Positions 18,607 to 28,341 are shown, counted from the stretch's first letter. The stretch: 64,000 nt of DNA from Sorangium cellulosum (GCF_004135735.1 NZ_CP012670.1:4671501-4735500); one strand, 5' to 3'. Numbers and translations: made by a program. The notes: generated by a model not told the origin, from the sequence alone.

Positions 18607-21600
18607 ATGTCCGCTCGCGATGGATTGCTCGAGGTCGGCGCGCTCGTGGACGGCCGCTATCAGGTGCTCGGCCACCTCGGCAGCGGCGGTCATAGCGTCG
18701 TCTACGAGGCGCGCCAGATCGTGACCACCCAGCGCGTGGCGCTCAAGCTGCTGCGCCCCGAGGCGCTGCGGCGCTCGCGCGAGACCGGATCGCAGGCCGC
18801 GCGCTTCGAGCGGGAGATGCAGGTCATCGCCCAGCTGAGCCACCCGAACATCGTGCGGCTGCTCGACGCCGGGCGCCTGCCCGAGGGCGAGCTCTACCTG
18901 GCGCTGGAGTTCGTCGACGGCGAGACGCTCACGGCGCACTGCCAGCGCACGAAGGGCGTCGAGCCGCACGAGGCCAAGCGGCTGATGCTCGAGGTGCTCG
19001 ACGCCATCGGCTTCGCCCACGAGCGCGGCGTCGTGCACCGGGATCTCAAGCCGCAGAACATCATGGTCGCCGGGTCGGGCCGGTGGACGCACGCCAAGGT
19101 GCTCGACTTCGGCATCGCCGCGCTCATCGGCGAGGCGCGCGCCGCGGATTACCGCGCGCTGACGCCCACGGGGGAGTTCAACGGGACGCCGGCCTACATG
19201 GCCCCGGAGCAGCTCGTGCAGTCCACGCCGACGGCCGCGGCGGACATCTACGCCTGGGGGCTCACCTTCCTCGAATGCCTGCTCGGCGCGCCCGTCATGC
19301 ACGAGGCGACGGTCGCCGAGGTCATCTTCCGCCAGCTCAGCCCCGAGCCCGTGCCGATCCCCCGCGCCCTCCGCGGCCACCCCCTCGGCGCGCTGCTCGA
19401 GAAGGCGACCGCCAAGTCGCCGGCGCAGCGCTTCCGGTCCGCCCGTGAAGCCTACGAGCTCCTGGAGGCCTGCGACGTGTCGGCGGTCCCGTGGCCCCTG
19501 CCGGGCGACGCGGCCACGGTGGCCGTCGGGTACGAGCGCGGCGGCGCGCCGGCGCAGCGGGCCATCGGGACGCGACCGGCGCAGCAGCTCGATCCCAACC
19601 AGGAGACCCAGCCCGTGCCGTCCGTCGTGGTGCCGTCGCAGCACCCCGAGCGGAGGTCGCCGGAGCAGCAGCAGCAGCACGAGCGGCTCGGCGCGGCGCC
19701 GACGCTCGCGATGGCAGGCCGCGTGCTCGCGCCGGCCGAGCAGGCCGCGAGGCCGCTCCGTGGCGCGTCCGTCCACCCCGGCGCCCCGGAGAGCCCGATG
19801 ACGCCCCTGGTCGCGAGCTTCACGCCGCGACCGAGCGTCGCGCCCGGGACGCGGCAGGGGACCGTCACGAGCCGCGGCGAGCGCCGGCAGCTCACCGTCC
19901 TGGTCTCGGGGATCGCCAGCGCCGAGCGCATCGCGGACACGGTCGACAGCGAGGCGTTCCACGAGCTCGTCCAGATGTATCAAGCCGCGTGCGCCCAGGT
20001 GATCGGCGCGCAGGAGGGCGTCTTCCTCCGCTCGCCGGGCGAGGAGGCGGTCGCCTACTTCGGCCACCCCGTGGCGCGCGAGGACGACGCCCTGCGCGCC
20101 GTGCAGGCGGCGCTCGATCTGGTGGAGCACGTGTCCCGCCTGAACGCGCGCGCGATCGTGCCCGTGCCCCTGTCCGTGCAGATCGGCGTGCACACCGGGA
20201 TCGTCGTCGTGACGGACGGCGACGCCGTGCCCTCGCTCGCCGGTCCGACGCTGAACGCGGCGACGCAGCTGAAGGCGCACGCCGAGCCGGGCACGGTGCT
20301 CGTCAGCCGCGCCACGCAGAAGCTCATCGAGGGCTACTACCACGTCGCCCCGCTCGGCGAGATCGGCCCGAAGGGCGCGCGCCAGCCGCTCGAGGTCTTC
20401 GCGGTGCAGGGGCGCACGACGGCGCGGGATCGGCTGGACGCGAGGATGCAGCAGGGCCTCACCCCGCTCGTCGGCCGGGACAACGAGCTCGACCAGATCG
20501 CGGCCCGGTGGGAGCGGGCGTCGAGCGGCGCCGGCCAGGTCGTGTTGCTGACGGGCGAGGCCGGCATCGGCAAGTCGAGGAGCGTGCGCGCCTTCCGCGA
20601 TCGGCTGGCCGGGACGCGCCACCTGTGGCTCGAGGTGCGGTGCTCGCCCCAGCTCCAGAACAGCGCGTTCTACCCGGTCATCGAGCTGCTCAATGCGCTG
20701 CTCGTGGGCGACCGCGAGCACGCGAGCACGCTGAGCGGCTCGGCGGCGTCCACGCAGCGCGGCGCCCCGTCGACGCAGCGCGGCGCCCCGTCGGAGCGGG
20801 CCGAGGACAGGCTCGCGCGGCTGGAGCAGCTGCTCGCCGAGGCGGACGCGGGGCCGCTCGCCGTGCCGCTGCTCGCCACGCTGCTGTCGATCCCGATCGA
20901 GGGGCGCTACGCGGCGCCGGCGCTCACCCCGCAGCGCCAGCGGCAGGAGACGATCGCGTCGCTGCTGCAGCTCTTCCTCGGGCTCGCCGATCGGCAGCCG
21001 CTCGTGCTCACGGCCGAGGACCTGCACTGGGCCGACCCGTCCACCCTGGAGCTGCTCGGCCGGCTCACCGACGAGGGCAGGCCGTCGCCGCTCCTGCTGC
21101 TCCTGACCGCGCGCCCCACGTTCGCGCCGCCGTGGCCGGTGCGGCCGCACTTCACGCAGATCTACCTCGCCCCGCTCGGCCACGAGCAGATGGAGGCGCT
21201 CGTCCAGCAGCTCGCCGGCGCCTACGCGACGAGCGGCGCGTCGGCCGCGCACGGCGCGTTGCCGAGGGAGGTGGTCCGGACGCTGGCCGAGCGCAGCGAC
21301 GGCGTCCCGCTGTTCGCCGAGGAGCTCACGCGCATGATCCTCGAGTCGGCCGCCGCCAGGGCGGCCGCGGGCGCGCCGGCGGGCTCGCCGGGCGCGCCGA
21401 CCGCGTGGGTCGGCGCGCTCGAGATCCCGACCACCCTCCAGCACCTCTTGATGTCGCGCCTCGATCGCCTCGGCCCGGCGAAGGAGGTCGCGCAGCTCGG
21501 CGCGGTGTTCGGCCGCTCGTTCGGGTACGAGGCGCTCGAGCTCTGCGCGAGCGGCGCGGGCGAGGAGCCGCTGCTCGTCGCCTCGAGCCCCGCCGCGCTG

Positions 21601-23091
21601 CGCGAGGCGCTCGCCCAGCTCGTCGACGCCGAGCTGCTCTTCCAGCGGGGGCGACCCCCGCGATCGACGTACACCTTCAAGCACGCGCTGGTGCAGGACG
21701 CGGCCTACCAGTCGCTGCTCCGCAGCACCCGGCAGATGTACCACGCGCGCATCGCCGCCGTGCTCTCCGAGCGGTTCCCCGACACGCCGCCCGAGCTGCT
21801 CGCGCGTCATTACACGGAGGCCGCGCTGCTCGGCCCCGCCGTCGCGGCCTGGCAGCGCGCGGGGGAGGCCGCGCTCGTGTCCTCGGCGCACGCCGAGGCG
21901 ATAAGCCACCTGCGCCGCGGGCTCGAGCTCCTCAAGCAGCTGCCGGAGACGAAGGAGCGGACGCGCGACGAGATCACGCTGCAGACCACGCTCGGCGTCC
22001 CGCTGATGATCACGCGCGGCTACGCGGCGCCGGAGGTGGAGGCGGCGTACGCGCGCGCGCACGCGCTCTGCCGCGAGGTCGGCTCGTCGCCGCAGCTCTT
22101 CCCGGCGCTGTGGGGGCTCTGGATCTTCTTCCATGTCCGCGGCGACTACGCGCTGGCGGAGCAGCACGGGGAGCAGCTGCTCGCGCTCGCCGAGAGCACG
22201 GGCGACGCCGGCATCGCGCTGGGCGCGCACCAGGCGCTCGGTGCGACGCGCTTCCTCCGGGGCCGCCTCCGCGAGGCCCGCGAGCACTTCAACAGGGTGC
22301 TCTCGATCTACGATCCCGCGCGCCACCTGCCGCTCACGTTCCTCTTCGGCCACGACGCCGCCGCGTTCTCCCTGTCCCACCTCGCCTGGATCGCGTTCCA
22401 CCTCGGCGAGCCCGAGCGGGCCAGGGCCTCGATCGACGAGGCGCTCGCCCTCTGCGAGGAGCTCAACCAGCCCGTGAGCCGCGGCTTCGTCGAGCACTTC
22501 GCCGCCGTGCTGTGCTGCCTGCTCGGCGATTTCACGGGCGCGGAGGCGCACGCGCACGCGCTGAGCGAGCTCTCCGAGGAGGTGGGCATGCCCCACTGGA
22601 CGGCGCTCAGCCAGATCGATTTCGGCTGGGCGGCCGCCGCGCGCGCCGCGCAGGGAGCGCCCGGCGAGGAGGCGCGGGCGCGCCACGCCGAGGGCGCCGA
22701 GCGCATCCGCGGGGGCCTCACGCTGCTGATGAGCATCGGCAGCCGCGTGTCGCTGACCTACTGGCGGTCGGCGCTCATCGAGGCGGAGCTCGGCGCCGGC
22801 CACGTCGACGAGGCCAGCGCGCTGCTCGCGGACACGCGGGCCTTCGTCGAGAAGAGCGACGAGCGGTACTTCGAGCCCGAGCTCTGCCGGCTCGAGGGCG
22901 AGCTCGCCCTCGCGCACGGCGCCCCGACCGCCGCGGAGGCGCGGGCGCAAGCGGAGGCGGCCTTCCGGAGGGGCCGCGAGATCGCCGAGCAGCAGGGCGC
23001 GATCGGCCTCCTTTCGGGCCTCGCCGAGCGCCGCGTGGCGCGGGCGGCGCCGGCGGACGACGCCCCGGAAAAGGCGGAGCGGAGCGCGTAG
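18607..23091 (+). CDS. Ser/Thr protein kinase fused to class III cyclase-like, AAA ATPase and TPR-like domains
   Basis: The protein has 1494 residues. An Hanks-type kinase covers about residues 18-275 with GHLGSGGHSVVYEA, the VALKLL lysine, HRDLKPQN (about 144-151), DFGIA and GTPAYMAPEQ, so it should be active. After a low-complexity linker, a nucleotide-cyclase-like domain spans 426-600. There the first metal-binding Asp is lost (LTVLVSGIAS) and the second site reads SPGEEAVAYFG. An ATPase module follows with Walker A GEAGIGKS (about 648) and LTAEDLHWADPS. The C-terminal 500 residues are helical and TPR-like. This layout is common in myxobacterial signalling proteins. No membrane segment is seen. 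Targets are unknown. Confidence 0.92.
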   Translation: MSARDGLLEVGALVDGRYQVLGHLGSGGHSVVYEARQIVTTQRVALKLLRPEALRRSRETGSQAARFEREMQVIAQLSHPNIVRLLDAGRLPEGELYLALEFVDGETLTAHCQRTKGVEPHEAKRLMLEVLDAIGFAHERGVVHRDLKPQNIMVAGSGRWTHAKVLDFGIAALIGEARAADYRALTPTGEFNGTPAYMAPEQLVQSTPTAAADIYAWGLTFLECLLGAPVMHEATVAEVIFRQLSPEPVPIPRALRGHPLGALLEKATAKSPAQRFRSAREAYELLEACDVSAVPWPLPGDAATVAVGYERGGAPAQRAIGTRPAQQLDPNQETQPVPSVVVPSQHPERRSPEQQQQHERLGAAPTLAMAGRVLAPAEQAARPLRGASVHPGAPESPMTPLVASFTPRPSVAPGTRQGTVTSRGERRQLTVLVSGIASAERIADTVDSEAFHELVQMYQAACAQVIGAQEGVFLRSPGEEAVAYFGHPVAREDDALRAVQAALDLVEHVSRLNARAIVPVPLSVQIGVHTGIVVVTDGDAVPSLAGPTLNAATQLKAHAEPGTVLVSRATQKLIEGYYHVAPLGEIGPKGARQPLEVFAVQGRTTARDRLDARMQQGLTPLVGRDNELDQIAARWERASSGAGQVVLLTGEAGIGKSRSVRAFRDRLAGTRHLWLEVRCSPQLQNSAFYPVIELLNALLVGDREHASTLSGSAASTQRGAPSTQRGAPSERAEDRLARLEQLLAEADAGPLAVPLLATLLSIPIEGRYAAPALTPQRQRQETIASLLQLFLGLADRQPLVLTAEDLHWADPSTLELLGRLTDEGRPSPLLLLLTARPTFAPPWPVRPHFTQIYLAPLGHEQMEALVQQLAGAYATSGASAAHGALPREVVRTLAERSDGVPLFAEELTRMILESAAARAAAGAPAGSPGAPTAWVGALEIPTTLQHLLMSRLDRLGPAKEVAQLGAVFGRSFGYEALELCASGAGEEPLLVASSPAALREALAQLVDAELLFQRGRPPRSTYTFKHALVQDAAYQSLLRSTRQMYHARIAAVLSERFPDTPPELLARHYTEAALLGPAVAAWQRAGEAALVSSAHAEAISHLRRGLELLKQLPETKERTRDEITLQTTLGVPLMITRGYAAPEVEAAYARAHALCREVGSSPQLFPALWGLWIFFHVRGDYALAEQHGEQLLALAESTGDAGIALGAHQALGATRFLRGRLREAREHFNRVLSIYDPARHLPLTFLFGHDAAAFSLSHLAWIAFHLGEPERARASIDEALALCEELNQPVSRGFVEHFAAVLCCLLGDFTGAEAHAHALSELSEEVGMPHWTALSQIDFGWAAAARAAQGAPGEEARARHAEGAERIRGGLTLLMSIGSRVSLTYWRSALIEAELGAGHVDEASALLADTRAFVEKSDERYFEPELCRLEGELALAHGAPTAAEARAQAEAAFRRGREIAEQQGAIGLLSGLAERRVARAAPADDAPEKAERSA

Positions 23092-23127
23092 GCGCGCCCC
23101 GACCGGGGCGCGGGGCCGCGCGATCCG

Positions 23128-24516
23128 CTAGAGCTCGCCGTGGATCGGCAGGGGCACCCGCCACGCGGCGATCTCGGCGTGCTGCGCGTGGTTGAAGGGC
23201 CGATCGAGCAGGCGCGAGCAGCTCTGCCGGGAGCGGAACAGCTCGAGGATGTAGCTCATTCGCTCACGCAGCGACGCCCAGTCCTCGGCGCCGCAGCCGG
23301 AGGTCGAATGATCGTGGGCGTCGTACTCGCGGAGGAGCTCGTAGAGCTCGCGCTCCTCGATGGATGCGAGCTCCTTGCAGTGCAGCGGCGACCCGGGCGG
23401 CGGAGGCAGATCGGAGCCCAGCTCCAGGAGCTCGCCCGAGAGGCGCATGGTCATCATCTCCTTCGTGGCCAGCGTGCGCCACACCGCCTGGAGCTTCTCG
23501 ATCTTGTCCGACACGAACGACAGCAGCCGCTCGGGCAGGCGGCGCTCCGGCGACGCGAACAGCTCGCGCACGCAGCGGATGGGCGCGTTGAGCGCCCGCG
23601 CGATGTACGGCTGGAGGCGGATCTGCTCGTGCAGCCCGACGCGCGCGTTGGCGAGGAGGATGAGCTCGGCCTTCCTGTCCGGATCGTCGGTGAGCCGCGC
23701 CTCGTGGTAGTGCTCCACGGCGCTGCGGAGCAGCCCCTGCCCTCCCACCGCCGACGGCCCTTGTCGCAGCCCTTGGAGCACGGCGTCGAACCGCTTCGCG
23801 TCGGGCTCCGGGCTATCCCGGTAGAGCTCGATCAGCTGGGCGAACAGCGGCCCGAGCTCCTCGAAGACCTTCAGGTTGCCCAGGGCGATGTCCGAGCTCA
23901 GCTCGTCCAGGATGCGCTCCGGGAGGTCCATGAGCCCGAGGCCGTGGCCCCACCAAGACGTGGTCAGGTCGAAGCCGCTCAGCCGCGGTGAGCTCTCGCG
24001 ACGGGCCTCGCCCGGGGTGCGCATCCGCACGCCGCTCGCGCGCGGCGGGGGCGGGAGGGACCCCCGCTCGCCTCCGTCCGAGAGGATCAGCCACCGGAGC
24101 ATCTCCGGCACCTCCTCGTTGCGGATGAACCGGCCGGCCGTCTTGGAGGCCCAGGTGGCGAACGTGCACCAGTGCGCGTTGCGCCCGCCGAGCAGGCTCA
24201 CGAGCTCCACGGAGAGGTCGTGGTAGCACTGGGTGATGAGCAGGTTGCGCAGCACCGGATCATCGCGGAGCGCGATGATCGCGGGCACTTGATCGATCAG
24301 CGAGGGCAGCGCGGAGCTCCCGGACGGCGGCTCGCACAGAGGCGGCCTCATCGCGGCCCGCGACGCGCGCTCCACGCTGGCGCTGCGCGTCACGAGCGCC
24401 ACAGGCGCCGCTGCCTCCACGGGCAAGAGCGGGGCGCGATAGTCGTTGTCTTGAAGGGGCGCGGCACATTCGCTCGCTGACGCCGTAGACATCAGCGTCT
24501 TCGCAGTTCTCGTCAT
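23128..24516 (-). CDS. conserved protein of unknown function
   Basis: The protein has 462 residues and I do not recognise the family. A distinctive block ITQCYHDLSVELVSLLGG followed by AHWCTFATWASKTAGRFIR looks like a conserved core. Further blocks include WWGHGLGLMDLPERIL and HYHEARLTDDPDRKAEL, rich in His, Tyr and acidic residues. The C-terminal part is helical. There is no signal peptide or transmembrane helix. The ATG at 24516 has weak ribosome-binding sequence; 24492 is an alternative. It converges on the kinase gene with 36 bp between. Codon use is like its neighbours, so it does not look newly acquired. Confidence 0.7.
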   Translation of the reverse strand: MTRTAKTLMSTASASECAAPLQDNDYRAPLLPVEAAAPVALVTRSASVERASRAAMRPPLCEPPSGSSALPSLIDQVPAIIALRDDPVLRNLLITQCYHDLSVELVSLLGGRNAHWCTFATWASKTAGRFIRNEEVPEMLRWLILSDGGERGSLPPPPRASGVRMRTPGEARRESSPRLSGFDLTTSWWGHGLGLMDLPERILDELSSDIALGNLKVFEELGPLFAQLIELYRDSPEPDAKRFDAVLQGLRQGPSAVGGQGLLRSAVEHYHEARLTDDPDRKAELILLANARVGLHEQIRLQPYIARALNAPIRCVRELFASPERRLPERLLSFVSDKIEKLQAVWRTLATKEMMTMRLSGELLELGSDLPPPPGSPLHCKELASIEERELYELLREYDAHDHSTSGCGAEDWASLRERMSYILELFRSRQSCSRLLDRPFNHAQHAEIAAWRVPLPIHGEL

Positions 24517-24547
24517 TCTTTCGTGCTATCCCCAAGTGATGCCAGGT

Positions 24548-24572
24548 GTCCATACCTGTCCATAAGTCCATA
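24548..24572. repeat. three GTCCATA-type direct repeats, possible operator
   Basis: GTCCATA words begin at 24548, 24558 and 24566, in a short AT-rich stretch just upstream of the unknown gene that starts at 24516. The first overlaps a small palindrome AGGT-N6-ACCT. The position fits a regulator-binding site, but this is inference from layout only. Confidence 0.35.
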
Positions 24573-24663
24573 ATAAGAAAAGCAGCTTTGGCGCGTGGGG
24601 CTGAACGCGCGACGCCCCTGGCGTGGGAGGCTGGGCATCGCGCGGGCGGCGCAGACGCGAGCG

Positions 24664-27534
24664 CTACGGTGCGGGCGCGGGCGCGAGCGAGGCGGGCGCG
24701 GGCGGCGCGGGCGCGAGCGAGGCCGGCGCGGGCGGCGCGGGTGCGAGCGAGGCAGGCGCGGGCGGCGCGGGTGCGAGCAAGGCAGGCGCGGGCGGCGCGG
24801 GCGCGAGCGAGGCAGGCGCGGGCGGCGCGGAGCCCGCGACGGCGAGGGCGCTTCCGCTCTGCGCACCCCGAGGCCAGGTCGTGATGCTCACCCGGTGCTC
24901 GCGGGCGAAGGTCCGGGCGACCACGGCGCGCACATCGGCGGGCCCGACCTCCTCGAGCGCGCGCAGGAGCCTCGGCAGGCTGTCCGGATCGAGCGCGGCG
25001 CGCAGCCGCAGATCCGTGACCGGACGAAGGGACGCGGGCGGCGCCGCGACCGCCGTGCGCCGCGCGAGCGCCTTCTCGAGATCGAGCTTGAGCAGCGCCT
25101 TCGCGAGGGACAGCTCCTTCCAGGTCGGCCCGGACGTCGCGAGCGCCGCGAGCTCGGCCTCGAGGCGCTGCTCGACCTCGGCGAGATCGCGCGACGGCGC
25201 AGGCGCGAGCTCCACCGCCACCACGCTCGCCCGCGCGCCGAGCGACAGCCGCCCGGTCACCCCGGACGCGAGCTGCCCCTCGACCACCAGGGCCTTCGCG
25301 AGCCGCGCGACGCGCGGGCCCGTGAGGATCTCCATCGCCACCCGGAGCGACGCCTCGTCCGCCCCCGCCTCCGGCGGCGCGATCCAGCCGTAGAGCAGCC
25401 GCGGCGCCGGCACCGCGTCCTCGATGACGATCCGCTCGTCACGCGGGTGCGGGGGGACCGGGCGCTCCGGCGCCGCGACGACGCGCTGGAGAGAGCGCGC
25501 GAGCGCCTGCTCGACCGCCGCGCGGGTGACGTCGCCCGAGAGCGCGATCGTCGCCTGCGCCGCGGCGCGCTCGCGCGGGAGCGACTCGGTGAGCAGGAGC
25601 TCGCTGGCCGCCCGCGCGTCGTCGCGCGCCCCGATCAGGGTGCCCTCGAGCGGGTGGCCGGCGGGGAACAGGGCCTCTCCGAGCGCGATCCACGAGAGGC
25701 CGTAGGGGGTCCGCTCGAGCGCGCGCCGCGAGGCCGCGCTGGCCTGCCTCCTGAGCTCGGCGAGGCGCGCGGCGCTCGCCTCGCCGAGCAGGAGCCTGAG
25801 CCGCGCCGCGATCAGCTCGACGCCGACCGCGAGGTCGCGCGGCGGCACCGTGATCGCGACCCGGGCCTCGCTGGCGAGCGCGGGCCCGTCGGACCCGGCG
25901 CCGCCCGGCGATCGCGCCGGGACCGCGACGGCCGCGCTGATCGAGACGAGCGGCGCGGCGGGGTCTTGCCGGAGCTCGACGGCGACGCCGCTCGGGAGCC
26001 GGAAGCGTTGCACCTGCTCGCGGCCGAGCTCCGCGAGGAAGCCGAGCTGCTTCTCGATCGCCGCCTCGCGCCCCTTGAGGGCGGAGCGAGCGCCCGGGCC
26101 GCCTTCGCCGTCGAAGGTCGACGTGGCGACGAGGCGGCCGCTCATCACGCCGAGCGGATCGTCCTCGAAGGCAGGGCGCCAGCCGACGCCGCTGCCGATC
26201 ATCATGACCGGGAGCTTCGCCTCCAGCGCCTCCGGGTTGCCGAGGAGCGGCATGGGCGCCGGCGTCTGGCCGGGCGGGGCGAAGAGCGGGAGCCGGTTTC
26301 TGCCGAGCGACGCGGGGCGAGGCGGCAGCGGCGCATCCCCGAGCCCGAGCGCGGCGCCCAGCGAGGGGGTCGGGCTCCCGAGGCCGGAGGGCTCGTCGTC
26401 GCCGAGCTCCTCGTGCTCGAGGTAGGCGGGGAAGAGGGCCAGGGCGCGCGCGACGCGCTCGGCGGGCAGCGAGATCAGGTGATCGACGCGGCCCGGCGGG
26501 ACACGGTCGCGCAGGAGCTCGGGGTTGTGCTCGCGCAGCACGGCCGTCGAGATGCCCGCGGCGCGCGCGATGGTGCGGAGCCGCGTCCCCGGCGGCACCG
26601 CGACCTCGCCGAGATCCAGCGCGGGGAGGGGCGCGACGTCGGGCAGGTCCAGCCCGAAGCGCGCGCGGTTCGCCGCGACGAGCCCGAACGCGACGATCTG
26701 CGGCACGTAGTCCGCGGTCTCCCTGGGGATGGCGCCGGCCTGCGCCAGCTCGGCGAACCCGATCGGCCCGCGCGCCTCCGGATCGCGCGTCGCCGCGACC
26801 TGCGACAGCGCGCGGAGGACGCCCTCGTGGCCCAGGTTGTACGCCGCCAGCGCGAGATCCCAGCGACCGAAGCGCTCGTAGAGATCGCGCAGGTGGGCGG
26901 TCGCGGCGTGCGTGGCGCGCGCGAGGCTCATGCGCGCGTCGATCCAATCGGACCGCTCCAGGCCGTACGCCTCGCCCGTCCTCGGCATGAACTGCCAGAG
27001 CCCCGCCGCCCCCGCCGGCGAGACCGCCCGCGGATCGAAGCCGCTCTCGACCGCCGCGACCCAGAGCAGATCCTCGGGCAGCCCCGCCTCGCGGAGCGAT
27101 CGCTCGATGAGGTCCCGGTACGCGCCCGCGCGCCGGTAGCGCCGCAGGAAGACGGCGCGCCCCTCCTCGGACCGCGCGAAGAAGCGGACGAACCGCATCG
27201 TGCGCCGGGTGAGCGGCACGCCGAGGTCCGGCATCGTCAGGGTGGCGAGCGTCGCCCCCTCGGGGTCGTCGAGATCGTCGTCCGTCGCGGGCTGGAACTC
27301 GCGCACGAGCAGCGTCGTGAGCGCGCGCGGCGCGTCGCCGACGGGCGGCGGTGGGCACGCGTCGGCGGGGGGCGCGTCGGTGGGCGCGCGGTCGAGCAGG
27401 CTGGGATCCTGGAAGGCGCGGTACGCCGCCGAGAGGGACGCGCGCAGCGAGGGCGCCCGGCCGACGGCCGCGCCGGAAGCGAGGATCAGCGCGCCGAGCC
27501 CGATCCCCAGAGCGGCTCGCCGTGCCCAGATCAT
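24664..27534 (-). CDS. lytic transglycosylase (SLT/MltD-like) fused to LysM and a zinc-site-less M16-like module
   Basis: The protein has 956 residues, starting at ATG 27534 with a signal-anchor or signal peptide (RRAALGIGLGALILASGAA). The SLT domain (about 135-260) has catalytic Glu163 in AAVESGFDPRAVS, GLWQFMPRTGEAYG and LAAYNLGH. A LysM-like repeat follows near 305-350 (VPPGTRLRTIARAAGIS). From about 540 the protein resembles an M16 peptidase (FRLPSGVAVELRQDPAAPLV, LLYGWIAPP), but HxxEH is absent. Five 10-residue Ala/Pro/Ser/Leu repeats close the C-terminus. A role in peptidoglycan cleavage in the periplasm is clear; the M16-like part may bind peptides or partners. Confidence 0.88.
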   Translation of the reverse strand: MIWARRAALGIGLGALILASGAAVGRAPSLRASLSAAYRAFQDPSLLDRAPTDAPPADACPPPPVGDAPRALTTLLVREFQPATDDDLDDPEGATLATLTMPDLGVPLTRRTMRFVRFFARSEEGRAVFLRRYRRAGAYRDLIERSLREAGLPEDLLWVAAVESGFDPRAVSPAGAAGLWQFMPRTGEAYGLERSDWIDARMSLARATHAATAHLRDLYERFGRWDLALAAYNLGHEGVLRALSQVAATRDPEARGPIGFAELAQAGAIPRETADYVPQIVAFGLVAANRARFGLDLPDVAPLPALDLGEVAVPPGTRLRTIARAAGISTAVLREHNPELLRDRVPPGRVDHLISLPAERVARALALFPAYLEHEELGDDEPSGLGSPTPSLGAALGLGDAPLPPRPASLGRNRLPLFAPPGQTPAPMPLLGNPEALEAKLPVMMIGSGVGWRPAFEDDPLGVMSGRLVATSTFDGEGGPGARSALKGREAAIEKQLGFLAELGREQVQRFRLPSGVAVELRQDPAAPLVSISAAVAVPARSPGGAGSDGPALASEARVAITVPPRDLAVGVELIAARLRLLLGEASAARLAELRRQASAASRRALERTPYGLSWIALGEALFPAGHPLEGTLIGARDDARAASELLLTESLPRERAAAQATIALSGDVTRAAVEQALARSLQRVVAAPERPVPPHPRDERIVIEDAVPAPRLLYGWIAPPEAGADEASLRVAMEILTGPRVARLAKALVVEGQLASGVTGRLSLGARASVVAVELAPAPSRDLAEVEQRLEAELAALATSGPTWKELSLAKALLKLDLEKALARRTAVAAPPASLRPVTDLRLRAALDPDSLPRLLRALEEVGPADVRAVVARTFAREHRVSITTWPRGAQSGSALAVAGSAPPAPASLAPAPPAPALLAPAPPAPASLAPAPPAPASLAPAPPAPASLAPAPAP
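24681..24830 (-). repeat. 30-bp tandem repeats, five copies, encoding an Ala/Pro-rich tail
   Basis: Five nearly identical 30-bp units begin at 24681, 24711, 24741, 24771 and 24801. They encode the decapeptide APASLAPAPP at the C-terminus of the transglycosylase fusion. The unit length is a multiple of three, so length can change in frame. Confidence 0.95.
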
Positions 27535-27858
27535 CAGCGCCGATCTTGCTCCGAAACCGGCCGCGCGCGCTACGGCAAAGCGCGGTGGCCGCGGCGGCGG
27601 CGCGTCGCCGGCCGCGCGAGGCGTCGCCGGTCGCCGCGGACCGCGCCCCGACGCCGTCCGCGGAGCGCCTGTCAGGGCTCCTTTCGGCGTCCCTGCCACG
27701 GCGCCTGGCCGGCGCCTCACGGCAGCGCGCGCGGGCCCGCCCGGCCCCTCGGGCTCCGCCCGGCCCCCCGCGTCCGCCGCGCGGCCCCGCGGCCGTGGCC
27801 GCCGATCCTGCGCCTGGATCTGGCGGCGTGCGCCCGGGCGAGCTAGCAAGCATCCGCG
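27535..27858. other. 324-bp divergent intergenic region
   Basis: It lies between the leftward transglycosylase and the rightward marR gene and must hold both promoters. It is extremely GC-rich with no frame of convincing coding character. I found no clear operator palindrome for the MarR protein in it. Confidence 0.4.
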
Positions 27859-28341
27859 ATGCGCTCGTCTCACGCCGCACCCCCATCCGAGAAGAGCTCC
27901 CGGCTGGGCGAGGTGCTCGACTTCATGAAGCTCCTATGGGCCGTCGATCACGGCCTGCAGTCGACGTCGAAGCGCATGGAGGCAAAGACGGGCGTGACGG
28001 GTCCGCAGCGGCTCGTCATCCGCATCGTCGGGCGCTACCCCGGGATCTCCGCCGGGCAGCTCGCCGAGATCATGCAGCTGCACCCGAGCACGCTCACGGG
28101 CGTGCTCAAGCGCCTGCAGGAGCGCGGCATCATCGAGCGCCGGACCGATCCGAACGACGGCCGCCGCGCGCTCCTGGGCCTCACCGCGCGCGGGCGCGAT
28201 CTCGACAGCCTCCGCACCGGGACGGTCGAGGCGGCGGTGCGGCAGGCCTTGAAGACGATGCCCCGGCGCAAGCTCGAGGCCGCGCAGGATGTGCTCGCGG
28301 CCGTCGCCGAGGCGCTGCAGCCACAGCAGGACGGCGGGTAG
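27859..28341 (+). CDS. MarR-family transcriptional regulator
   Basis: The protein has 160 residues. The winged-helix core is clear: TGPQRLVIRIVGRYPGIS, then recognition helix LHPSTLTGVLKRLQERG and the wing IERRTDPNDGRRALLGLT. MarR proteins bind palindromes as dimers and often respond to small phenolic ligands. It is divergent from the transglycosylase fusion and could control it or itself, but no operator was identified. The gene stands alone; the next gene begins 342 bp downstream. The ATG at 27859 is the only reasonable start. Confidence 0.92.
   Translation: MRSSHAAPPSEKSSRLGEVLDFMKLLWAVDHGLQSTSKRMEAKTGVTGPQRLVIRIVGRYPGISAGQLAEIMQLHPSTLTGVLKRLQERGIIERRTDPNDGRRALLGLTARGRDLDSLRTGTVEAAVRQALKTMPRRKLEAAQDVLAAVAEALQPQQDGG

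Noticed and set aside
18475..22950. A 1491-codon open frame on the minus strand
   Set aside because: It is the antisense shadow of the Ser/Thr kinase gene. In very GC-rich DNA stop codons are rare on the other strand, and the translation is a mix of Arg, Leu and Glu without motifs.
24681..24830. Regularly spaced 30-bp repeats resembling a CRISPR array
   Set aside because: The repeats are contiguous without spacers and lie in frame inside a coding region, encoding an Ala/Pro tail.
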